5,169 nucleotides of DNA from an uncultured Collinsella sp. Its GTDB lineage: Bacteria > Actinomycetota > Coriobacteriia > Coriobacteriales > Coriobacteriaceae. The stretch is from assembly GCA_900550595.1 (NCBI GenBank), contig URTB01000110.1, positions 1 through 5,169 of the forward strand, written 5' to 3'. The translations under genes and the position numbers were made by a program. The notes beneath the pieces are model-generated. The model was not told the origin of the DNA. It was given only the letters and a program-made list of their open reading frames with translations, and made no database searches. The first letter of the stretch is position 1. Each line of letters begins with the position of its first letter. Positions 1 through 5,169 of this stretch are shown here, piece after piece.

Positions 1-12
1 GCAAAAAAGTAC

Positions 13-39
13 TTGCAAAGACGCGTTCCGACATATAAG
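13..39 (+). promoter_or_regulatory. Weak candidate promoter
   Basis: TTGCAA at 13-18 and TATAAG at 34-39 resemble -35 and -10 hexamers, but the spacer is only 15 bp. They lie in the AT-rich stretch upstream of the operon and would give a leader of more than 330 nt. A second, poorer pair (TTGATA at 40-45, TTTTAA at 63-68, 17-bp spacer) sits just downstream. Neither is strong enough to be certain. Confidence 0.2.
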
Positions 40-49
40 TTGATAAAAG

Positions 50-66
50 ACCGCCGTTGCGGTTTT
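50..66 (+). terminator. Small terminator-like hairpin
   Basis: ACCGC (50-54) pairs with GCGGT (59-63) around a CGTT loop. AAAA precedes it at 45-48 and TTTT ends it at 63-66. The layout resembles an intrinsic terminator for a plus-strand gene left of the window. The stem is only 5 bp and the U-run is short, so chance is a serious alternative. Confidence 0.25.
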
Positions 67-300
67 AAGTAGATTGAGCATATGAAGTTTGAGTTTTAGC
101 GTGTAAGAGAAGGAAGATCGGCAAAGTACAACCCCAAACGCAATGACAACTTAATGAGGTAACTGCCACATGTGAGGCACCCAGGGCATTGCTGTCTCGA
201 TTTTGAGCACGATGCCTTCCGCCTTGCATGGGCCGTTCCATCCCGCCCCTGCAGCAACTGCCTCACGGGCTCATTGAAAACCGCATAGCACCCCAACGTC

Positions 301-372
301 AGCACATCACCCACGGCAAGCACATCACTCACGACAACCAACACATCAACAAACAGCACGAACATCAACCGA
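301..372 (+). repeat. Degenerate 18-bp tandem repeat, CA-rich leader
   Basis: Two adjacent 18-bp units at 301-318 and 319-336 match at 16 of 18 positions; the first reads AGCACATCACCCACGGCA. Two weaker, partly shifted copies carrying the ACATCA core follow at 337-354 and 355-372. The tract is very poor in G and T and ends three bases before the GGAG of the first operon gene. It may be an unstructured translation-enhancing leader or a set of repeated protein-binding sites. If translation began upstream at 228, it would encode a His-rich repeat (HITHGK/HITHDN), which I think less likely. Confidence 0.55.
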
Positions 373-374
373 TT

Positions 375-378
375 GGAG
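375..378 (+). promoter_or_regulatory. Ribosome binding site of the first operon gene
   Basis: GGAG lies 5 nt before the ATG at 384. It decides the start, because the in-frame upstream ATG at 228 has no such site. Confidence 0.7.
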
Positions 379-383
379 AAGCT

Positions 384-1274
384 ATGACAAACCGCCACGC
401 TGAAGACGGCGATAAGAAAAGCATTCTGGATGCCCGCATTGAGCGAGCATATGCAAACGAATATGACGCCGCCTTTGCCGCCGCGACCATCAAGAACTAC
501 GCGTCGCTACCGCTCGCGACGATCTTGGCCGACCACCCTCAACTGCTGAAGCGCTGCACAAAGATCATGGGCGACCCCGACATTCGCAAGCTGACAGACC
601 CCTATGCCCCAAAACGCGACAACGATTCGTGCGTTCTTACCGTAGGCTGCCTAGCCCATATGCTTACGGCGCTCGACACGAAACTCAAGCTCGAATGGGA
701 ACCCGATGAGCGTCATGAACTCGAAAGCAAGCGGAACACCCTGCGCACCGCACTGTTCCTTCCGTTGGACGGCCTCAAGCGCTGCAACGTCGAGCTCAAT
801 ACACAGGCGCGGCAAAAGCCCGGGGCCACGGGGCAGAAAACTCCAAGACCCCATGCGGCCATCGTCGACCGCAACCGATATAACCGCATGACCGCGCACT
901 TTTCTGCCGAGGGAGCAGCCATAAGGACGCTGATCGACCTGCTGTGCCTCCTGAGCATCAACGAACTATTTGAGGGCTATCTCGCCCTTGTTCCCGCGAC
1001 GGCACCCAAGTCGGTAGCAAAGATCATCGAGACCTGCAGACGCCAGTTTGAGCGCCATCGCAATGGCAGCGAGATGAACGCCAGCATCGCGCAGTACTAC
1101 ACGGCCCATTACAAAAAAGACGGATGTGCCCCTGTCGAGCATCAGCTGCGGCTCGCCTATACCACGCCCGTCGCAACGATCCATCGCTTTGGAGCCCTTG
1201 GCGCTTGCGAGCCGCACGGACAGGCAGCCTGCCCCACAACCGAGCTCGATCTCAGGCTCGGACGAACCCTGTAG
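384..1274 (+). CDS. Hypothetical protein, first gene of the clpP/virD4-like operon
   Basis: This encodes 296 residues whose family I do not recognise. The start at 384 was chosen for its GGAG Shine-Dalgarno; the stop is TAG. The protein looks soluble and mostly helical, with no signal peptide and no clear membrane segment; the most hydrophobic stretch, near residues 180-203, is too interrupted. A Pro/Gly/Lys-rich linker at about 143-156 (core KPGATGQKTPRP) splits it into an N-terminal half (about 10-140) and a C-terminal half (about 158-265). The last ~30 residues contain Cys275 and Cys283 flanking His278 but no recognisable zinc motif. It lies 63 bp upstream of clpP on the same strand and is probably co-transcribed. 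Position suggests an adaptor, substrate or partner of the peptidase and ATPase, but nothing in the sequence shows this. Codon use is less biased than in pgi, as in accessory DNA. Confidence 0.75.
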   Translation: MTNRHAEDGDKKSILDARIERAYANEYDAAFAAATIKNYASLPLATILADHPQLLKRCTKIMGDPDIRKLTDPYAPKRDNDSCVLTVGCLAHMLTALDTKLKLEWEPDERHELESKRNTLRTALFLPLDGLKRCNVELNTQARQKPGATGQKTPRPHAAIVDRNRYNRMTAHFSAEGAAIRTLIDLLCLLSINELFEGYLALVPATAPKSVAKIIETCRRQFERHRNGSEMNASIAQYYTAHYKKDGCAPVEHQLRLAYTTPVATIHRFGALGACEPHGQAACPTTELDLRLGRTL

Positions 1275-1325
1275 CCCACCAGCCTCTGCGCGAGCTATAA
1301 CCCTATTCCACAACACAACCAACAG

Positions 1326-1332
1326 AAAGGAG
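1326..1332 (+). promoter_or_regulatory. Ribosome binding site of the clpP-like gene
   Basis: AAAGGAG sits 5 nt before the ATG at 1338. A G-poor, CA-rich stretch (1299-1324) precedes it, much like the leader of the first gene. The site argues that the peptidase is translated independently, even though its frame is in phase with the upstream gene. Confidence 0.85.
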
Positions 1333-1337
1333 TCCCC

Positions 1338-1955
1338 ATGGACACCAATCATTCCCCCATCATCAGCCCCCTCACCATGCGTGAATCCGCCCGAGGTATC
1401 ACGCTCACCAGCATTTACGATGAGATGCTCGCCTGTCGCGAGCTCTCCGTCATGGGAAACATCGAAACCCCGATGGCCCACGACCTATGCCAGCAGATCC
1501 GCCTGCTCGATGCCACCGACCCCAGCCGCCCCATCACCATATTTGTCGCCAGCGCCGGCGGAAGCGTGCGATCGGGTCTTGCGATCTATGACGCCATGCG
1601 CCTCGCATCGTGCCCCATCCGCACCGTCTGCCTGGAATTCGCCGCGTCCATGGGCGCCGTGATCTTTATGGGCGGCGACGATCGCCGTATGGCGCCCCAT
1701 GCAGAGCTCATGATTCACGACCCGCTGATCCCCCAGGGGGCAGGCGGCTCGGCACTTGCGCTGCAGGAAACCAGCCGGCGTCTCATGCAGACCCGCAAGA
1801 CCCTCACGCAAATCCTCTCGGACCGCAGCGGCCTCACGCCCAAGCGCATCCAGTCCCTCACTGCAAAAGACACCTACCTTTCGGCCGAGCGCGCCGTCGA
1901 GCTCGGCTTTGCCCACGAAATCCTCTCGACCACCAAGGAGGTCGCCCATGTCTAA
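1338..1955 (+). CDS. ClpP-family serine peptidase (MEROPS S14), accessory paralogue
   Basis: The 205-residue length is close to E. coli ClpP (207). The ClpP/crotonase-type fold is supported throughout: an oxyanion-hole SAGGS at 72-76 (usual SPGG), FAASMGA with nucleophile Ser104, LMIHDPL with His127, and AKDTYLSAERAVELG with Asp178, giving an intact Ser-His-Asp triad. ClpP normally forms two stacked heptameric rings in the cytosol and degrades proteins fed by an AAA+ unfoldase such as ClpX or ClpC. No clpX or clpC is here; the next gene encodes a VirD4-like ATPase whose ATG overlaps this stop by 8 bp. The N-terminus (1-20) does not look like the conserved axial-loop sequence of housekeeping ClpP, and the family's usual propeptide is not obvious. 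I read it as an accessory ClpP of a mobile or defence-like cassette rather than the cell's main ClpP, so I give no gene symbol. The peptidase call is strong; its substrate and partner are unknown. Confidence 0.93.
   Translation: MDTNHSPIISPLTMRESARGITLTSIYDEMLACRELSVMGNIETPMAHDLCQQIRLLDATDPSRPITIFVASAGGSVRSGLAIYDAMRLASCPIRTVCLEFAASMGAVIFMGGDDRRMAPHAELMIHDPLIPQGAGGSALALQETSRRLMQTRKTLTQILSDRSGLTPKRIQSLTAKDTYLSAERAVELGFAHEILSTTKEVAHV
1935..1940 (+). promoter_or_regulatory. Ribosome binding site of the virD4-like gene, inside clpP
   Basis: AAGGAG lies within the last codons of the clpP-like gene, 7 nt before the ATG at 1948. It fixes the start of the ATPase over longer in-frame options that would lie wholly inside clpP. 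Together with the 8-bp overlap it points to translational coupling. Confidence 0.85.
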
Positions 1956-3138
1956 CCTCGCCAGCCGCCTCGCCGCATCTGAGTCCGCATCGTCCACCAT
2001 CCTCGCCAAGGATCGAACGCTTTCCTGCGACACCCGCCAAACGGGACTCAACAACAACGCACTTGTGATCGGCCCCTCGGGAGCCGGCAAGACCCGAAAC
2101 GTCCTCAAGCCCAACCTGCTGCAAATGAACGCAAGCTACATCGTGCTCGACACCAAAGGCACGCTCTGTCGCGAAGTGGGACCCGTGCTAGCAGCCCACG
2201 GCTACCGCGTGCAATGTCTCAACTTCGCCGACCTCAACACCGTCCCGGCCCTTGCGCCCGGCATCGAGCGCTGCGGCTACAACCCCCTGAGGCACATTCG
2301 CCGCAAGGCGGACGGCAGGCCCAACCAGCAGGACATCCTCTCGGTGGCAAAAGCCATCTGCCCCATCGAGGACAACAACCAGCCTTTTTGGGATCATGCG
2401 GCGGCAAACCTGCTGTCGTGTCTTATCGCCTACGTCACCGAACAGCTACCCGCCGACGAGCAGACGATCAGCTCGGTCATCAAGCTGATCGAGCACCTGC
2501 AGGACGGTGCCACGGGTCGATTGTTTGACGACCTGATCGCGACCGACCCCCAAAGCTATGCCCTCTCGCTATGGCGGCGCTACGCCATTACGCAAAATGC
2601 CGAGCGCATGCACGCGAGCATCGTCGGCATCCTTGCCGAAAAGGTCATGTGTCTGGGATTCGACGGTGCGGCACAGCTCTATCGTGAGTGCCATCAGGTG
2701 GACTTCGCTTCCATGGGACACACCCCCTGCGCTCTGTTTGTAACCGTGAGCGATATTGACCGCAATCTCGATCCGCTGACCGGCCTCTTTATTTCGCAGG
2801 CGTTTATGGGCCTCATTCGTGAGGCCGATAGGCAGCCCGACGGCAGCCTGCCCGTGCCCGTGCGCTTTATGCTCGATGACTTCGCAAATCTGCAGATCCC
2901 CCAGATCGACAACGTGCTCTCGATTATCCGAAGCCGCAACATCTGGGCAACGCTGCTATTGCAGTCGACCAATCAGCTCGATGCGCTCTATGGCGAGGCA
3001 CGCGCACGCTCCATCATGGGCAACTGCGACACGCATCTGGTGCTGGCGTTCCAGGATCCCGAGAGTGCCCGGGTGTTTTCCGACCGCGCCGACGCGCTGC
3101 CCAGCACGCTCATGGCGACGCCGATCGATCGCTCGTAG
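1948..3138 (+). CDS. VirD4/TraG-like P-loop ATPase without membrane anchor, ended by an in-frame amber codon
   Basis: This encodes 396 residues up to TAG at 3136. Walker A is GPSGAGKT at 42-49, preceded by TGLNNNALVI and followed by KPNLLQMNASYIVLDTKG, the layout of TraG/VirD4 coupling proteins of Gram-positive integrative elements. Walker B is FMLDDFANL at 307-315, then SIIRSRNIWATLLLQSTNQL (325-344) and IMGNCDTHLVL (356-366), also typical of the family. In conjugation such proteins form inner-membrane hexamers that feed DNA to a type IV channel. Here no hydrophobic segment precedes the Walker A region, so the protein should be cytosolic. Two motifs differ from the usual family form: DTKGT at 68-72 instead of DPKGE, and Asp311 where the Walker B Glu is expected. 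The gene overlaps clpP by 8 bp. The frame stays open for 76 codons after TAG with family-like sequence, so this copy is probably C-terminally truncated, a pseudogene, or read through. Family membership is clear; its role is not. Confidence 0.88.
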   Translation: MSNLASRLAASESASSTILAKDRTLSCDTRQTGLNNNALVIGPSGAGKTRNVLKPNLLQMNASYIVLDTKGTLCREVGPVLAAHGYRVQCLNFADLNTVPALAPGIERCGYNPLRHIRRKADGRPNQQDILSVAKAICPIEDNNQPFWDHAAANLLSCLIAYVTEQLPADEQTISSVIKLIEHLQDGATGRLFDDLIATDPQSYALSLWRRYAITQNAERMHASIVGILAEKVMCLGFDGAAQLYRECHQVDFASMGHTPCALFVTVSDIDRNLDPLTGLFISQAFMGLIREADRQPDGSLPVPVRFMLDDFANLQIPQIDNVLSIIRSRNIWATLLLQSTNQLDALYGEARARSIMGNCDTHLVLAFQDPESARVFSDRADALPSTLMATPIDRS

Positions 3139-3369
3139 CTCTTTGTACGCGGCCACACTCCCGAACAGGTCGAGCGCTTTAGGCTCGAAGACCATCCGCT
3201 CTACGGGGAGCTGCCCGAGGCGCAGCGAGGCCATGCGGAGGCCGAGAGCGTGGCGCAGGGTTCTCGCAGCGCGCGGCGCCCCGGCGATGTTCCACAAAGG
3301 CCGTGCGCCCCGGGACCACGGCAAAGCAAAGGGGCCCGCATCCGATGGGATACGGGCCCCTGGCTATAA
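3139..3369 (+). pseudogene. In-frame continuation of the VirD4-like ATPase beyond the amber codon
   Basis: After TAG at 3136-3138 the same frame runs for 76 sense codons to TAA at 3367-3369. It opens with LFVRGHTPEQVERFRLEDHP, which resembles the C-terminal segment of Gram-positive VirD4-like proteins, where a hydrophobic-F-x-RG motif precedes a HP-containing stretch. The TAG probably replaces a sense codon just before LFVRG, perhaps Trp TGG by one base change; that is inference. From about the 35th codon the frame becomes Arg/Gly/Pro-rich, and its last part runs through the pgi terminator hairpin, so the true ancestral C-terminus may be eroded. No Shine-Dalgarno or start codon suggests separate translation. 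Confidence 0.65.
3322..3360 (-). terminator. Intrinsic terminator of pgi
   Basis: Two 13-nt arms at 3331-3343 and 3348-3360 form a GC-rich stem around a 4-nt loop. Read on the minus strand the single imperfect position is a U-G wobble, and the stem is followed by TTTGCTTTG. Read on the plus strand the same position is a C-A mismatch and no T-run follows. The hairpin therefore serves pgi, beginning 33 bases after its stop codon. Confidence 0.85.
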
Positions 3370-3393
3370 GGCGCAATGCGTTAACAGCAGCGA

Positions 3394-5088
3394 CTACTTG
3401 CGGTGAGCGCGGTAGAACTCGATGAGCGCCTGGGTCGAAGCGTCCTGCTCGGCCTTGGCGGCGTCGTCGTGGAAGGCCGGGGTGATCTGCTTGGCAAGCT
3501 GCTTGCCCAGCTCGACGCCCCACTGGTCGTAGGAGTCGATGCCCCAGACCGTGCCCTCGACAAACGTGATGTGCTCGTACAGGGCGATGAGCTCGCCGAG
3601 CGCAAACGGGGTCAGCGTGTCGCCGAAGATCGAGGTCGTCGGGCGGTTGCCCTCAAAGCAACGGGCCGGGACGATCTGCTCGGGCGTGCCCTCGGCGCGC
3701 ACCTCATCGGCCGTCTTACCAAAAGCGAGCGCCTTGGTCTGGGCCAGGAAGTTGCCCAGGAACAGCTCATGCACGTCCTGACCGCTATCGGTCGCAGGGT
3801 TGGCAGTGTTGGCGAAGGCGATGAAATCGGCCGGAACCACCACGGTGCCCTGGTGCAGCAGCTGGTAGAAGGCATGCTGGCCGTTGGTGCCGGGCTCGCC
3901 CCAGAAGATCTCACCGGTGTCGGAGGTCACGGCGCTGCCGTCCCAGCGGACATGCTTGCCGTTGGACTCCATGGTGAGCTGCTGCAGGTAGGCCGGGAAG
4001 CGGTGCAGATACTGGCAGTACGGAAGCACGGCGTGGCTCTTGGAACCGAAGAAGTTGACGTACCAGACGTTGAGCAGACCCATCAGCGCGACGGCATTGT
4101 TCTCGAGCGACGTGTTGCAGAAGTACTCGTCGATGGCGTGGAAGCCCTCGAGGAACTGCTGGAAGCGCTCGGGGCCAAGCACGACGATCAGCGACAGGCC
4201 CACGGCGGAGTCGACGGAGTAGCGGCCGCCGACCCAGTTCCAGAAACCGAAGGCGTTGGCGGGGTCGATACCGAAGGCCTCAACCTTCTCGAGTGCGGTG
4301 GAGACGGCGACGAAGTGCTTTGCCACGGCCTCGGCGTTCTGCTCATCGGAGCCGTCGATGGCGCCCTGAGCCTTGAGCTGCTCGAGCATCCAGGTCTTGA
4401 CCTCGCGGGCGTTGGTGAGGGTCTCGAGCGTGGTGAAGGTCTTGGAGACAATGATCACGAGCGTGGTCTCGGGATCGAGGCCCTTGAGCTTCTCTGCCTG
4501 ATCGTTGGGGTCAATGTTGGAGATGTAACGGCAGTCGATACCGGCGTCGGCGTAGGGACGCAGGGCCTCGTAGGCCATGACCGGGCCCAGGTCGGAGCCG
4601 CCGATGCCGATGGACACCAGATGCTCAATCTTCTTGCCGGTAACGCCCTTCCACTCACCGGAGCGCACGCGCTCGGCAAAGGCATACATGCGGTCGAGGA
4701 CCTCGTGCACGTCGGCGACGACGTCCTGGCCGTCGACGATGAGCTGGCCCTTCTCGCTTGCCGGGCGGCGCAGCGCGGTGTGCAGGACGGCGCGGTCCTC
4801 GGTGGTGTTGATGTGCTCGCCGGAGAACATGGCGTCGCGGCGCTCCTCGAGCTTCACCTCGCGGGCAAGATCGCACAGCAGCTTGACGGTCTCATCGGTC
4901 ACCAGGTTCTTGGACAGATCGAAGTGCAGGTCACCAGCGTCAAAGCTCAGCTTGTTCACGCGCTCGGCATCGGCGGCGAACCAGGCCTTGAGGTCGATAC
5001 CTTCGGCCTCGAGCTTCTCCTGATGAGCCTCGAGCGCCTTCCAAGCGGCAGTCGACGTAGCATCGATAGGTGCGGCAACAGTTGCCAT
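3394..5088 (-). CDS. pgi: Glucose-6-phosphate isomerase
   Basis: This encodes 564 residues (E. coli Pgi has 549). The enzyme interconverts glucose-6-phosphate and fructose-6-phosphate in glycolysis and gluconeogenesis, in the cytosol. Two sugar-isomerase (SIS) domains are visible: GIGGSDLGP at 161-169 and the phosphate-binding SKTFTT at 215-220 lie in the first. Family signatures are [16 protein letters not shown] (284-299) and [14 protein letters not shown] (516-529). Expected catalytic residues are present: Arg289, Glu374 in MESNGK, His405 in NGQHAF and Lys529. The start at 5088 follows AGGAGG at 5 nt; an in-frame GTG nine codons upstream lies inside the leader palindrome and has no better site. 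The stop is TAG. The gene stands alone in the window, converges on the accessory operon, and has its own promoter element and terminator. Its codon use is strongly biased and almost lacks TTA, CTA and TCA, as in a highly expressed gene. Confidence 0.98.
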   Translation of the reverse strand: MATVAAPIDATSTAAWKALEAHQEKLEAEGIDLKAWFAADAERVNKLSFDAGDLHFDLSKNLVTDETVKLLCDLAREVKLEERRDAMFSGEHINTTEDRAVLHTALRRPASEKGQLIVDGQDVVADVHEVLDRMYAFAERVRSGEWKGVTGKKIEHLVSIGIGGSDLGPVMAYEALRPYADAGIDCRYISNIDPNDQAEKLKGLDPETTLVIIVSKTFTTLETLTNAREVKTWMLEQLKAQGAIDGSDEQNAEAVAKHFVAVSTALEKVEAFGIDPANAFGFWNWVGGRYSVDSAVGLSLIVVLGPERFQQFLEGFHAIDEYFCNTSLENNAVALMGLLNVWYVNFFGSKSHAVLPYCQYLHRFPAYLQQLTMESNGKHVRWDGSAVTSDTGEIFWGEPGTNGQHAFYQLLHQGTVVVPADFIAFANTANPATDSGQDVHELFLGNFLAQTKALAFGKTADEVRAEGTPEQIVPARCFEGNRPTTSIFGDTLTPFALGELIALYEHITFVEGTVWGIDSYDQWGVELGKQLAKQITPAFHDDAAKAEQDASTQALIEFYRAHRK

Positions 5089-5093
5089 AAAGT

Positions 5094-5099
5094 CCTCCT
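5094..5099 (-). promoter_or_regulatory. Ribosome binding site of pgi
   Basis: A full AGGAGG on the minus strand lies 5 nt before the ATG at 5088. It selects this start over the in-frame GTG at 5115. Confidence 0.9.
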
Positions 5100-5106
5100 C
5101 AGCATA

Positions 5107-5130
5107 CGGGCGCACGCCTCCATGCGCCCG
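5107..5130 (-). promoter_or_regulatory. Perfect palindrome in the pgi leader
   Basis: On the minus strand CGGGCGCA (5130-5123) and TGCGCCCG (5114-5107) form a perfect 8-bp stem around the 8-nt loop TGGAGGCG. It lies between the candidate -10 box and the Shine-Dalgarno, ending 7 nt before the latter. It could be a leader RNA hairpin affecting stability or translation, or a DNA operator. There is no T-run, so it is not a terminator. Confidence 0.5.
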
Positions 5131-5147
5131 GACATTCAGATGCCACT

Positions 5148-5153
5148 ATTCTA
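5148..5153 (-). promoter_or_regulatory. Candidate -10 box of the pgi promoter
   Basis: TAGAAT on the minus strand matches the TATAAT consensus at five of six positions. A -35 box at 17-bp spacing would begin at about 5171, just beyond the window, so it cannot be checked. The implied leader is about 50 nt. Confidence 0.5.
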
Positions 5154-5169
5154 GCGCAGGTCAAGACTA

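Larger units (their letters stand above)
1..383. other. Non-coding upstream region of the accessory operon
   Basis: I see no convincing gene here. The first ~160 bases are clearly more AT-rich than the rest of the window, and every ATG in them opens onto a stop within a few codons. A longer open frame continues upstream from the first operon gene to an ATG at 228, but that ATG has no Shine-Dalgarno. The stretch holds promoter-like hexamers near 13-39, a small terminator-like hairpin at 50-66, an imperfect hairpin at 183-218 and a CA-rich repeat tract at 301-372. It most likely contains the operon promoter and a long leader. The left part may instead be the 3' flank of a gene outside the window. 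Confidence 0.6.

Noticed and set aside
228..383. A 52-residue N-terminal extension of the first operon gene, with His-rich repeats
   Set aside because: The ATG at 228 has no ribosome binding site, while the ATG at 384 has GGAG at good spacing. The extension looks like translated leader DNA.
96..398. A 100-codon minus-strand frame starting with a hydrophobic run
   Set aside because: It starts at GTG without a Shine-Dalgarno, and the hydrophobic run is simply the complement of the CA-rich repeat tract. No family resemblance.
1126..1662. A 178-codon plus-strand frame overlapping the end of the first gene and the start of clpP
   Set aside because: The product is a Ser/Pro-rich out-of-frame translation. 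The ClpP frame over the same bases carries clear family motifs.
966..2124. Several minus-strand frames of 88-209 codons opposite the first gene and clpP
   Set aside because: They overlap coding sequence supported by motifs and ribosome binding sites on the plus strand, and their products are Gly/Ala/Arg-rich without domains.
3136..3138. Genome-wide reassignment of TAG to an amino acid
   Set aside because: pgi ends naturally with TAG at the expected length, which argues against reassignment in this genome.
3300..3322. A second hairpin (GCCGTG/CACGGC) just past the pgi terminator as a tandem terminator
   Set aside because: The stem is only 6 bp with an 11-nt loop, and the downstream T content is poor. 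It could be chance in GC-rich DNA.
3403..5154. A 583-codon open frame on the plus strand, fully antisense to pgi
   Set aside because: It is in exact codon register with pgi, so its stops would need TTA, CTA or TCA codons in pgi, which this biased GC-rich gene hardly uses. The product is a low-complexity Leu/Val/Gly/Asp-rich chain with no recognisable domain.
5159..5164. TTGACC on the minus strand as the -35 box of pgi
   Set aside because: It lies only 5 bp from the TAGAAT -10 box, and no acceptable -10 is found 16-18 bp downstream of it. The true -35 probably lies beyond the window.

Overview
The window looks like chromosomal DNA of a GC-rich gut Actinomycetota, most likely a coriobacterium such as Collinsella. 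This is an inference from codon use and protein style; no rRNA or other marker gene confirms it. It has two parts that converge on each other: a three-gene accessory operon on the plus strand (about 384-3138, with conserved coding signal continuing to about 3369) and a core glycolytic gene, pgi, on the minus strand (3394-5088).

Positions 1-383 hold no convincing gene. The first ~160 bases are AT-rich, with weak promoter-like and terminator-like motifs. An imperfect hairpin lies at 183-218, and a CA-rich, 18-bp-periodic repeat tract at 301-372 runs up to the ribosome binding site of the first gene. The operon then encodes (i) a 296-residue protein of unknown function, (ii) a 205-residue ClpP-family serine peptidase with an intact Ser-His-Asp triad, and (iii) a VirD4/TraG-like P-loop ATPase. 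The ATPase overlaps the end of clpP by 8 bp, has its own Shine-Dalgarno inside clpP, and shows no membrane anchor. Its frame is broken by an amber codon at 3136-3138, after which coupling-protein-like sequence continues in the same frame.

The most interesting point is the tight pairing of a ClpP peptidase with a soluble VirD4-like ATPase and an uncharacterised upstream protein. Either the three proteins form a protease or DNA-processing machine, or they are the remnant or regulatory part of an integrative conjugative element next to pgi. No relaxase, other secretion-system gene or integrase lies in the window, so conjugation cannot be inferred from it.

pgi is complete, with a clear Shine-Dalgarno, a good -10 box near the right edge, a perfect 8-bp leader palindrome, and an intrinsic terminator (3322-3360) whose pairing and T-rich tract fit the minus strand. 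The operon shows no terminator of its own on the plus strand, so its transcripts may run antisense into pgi.
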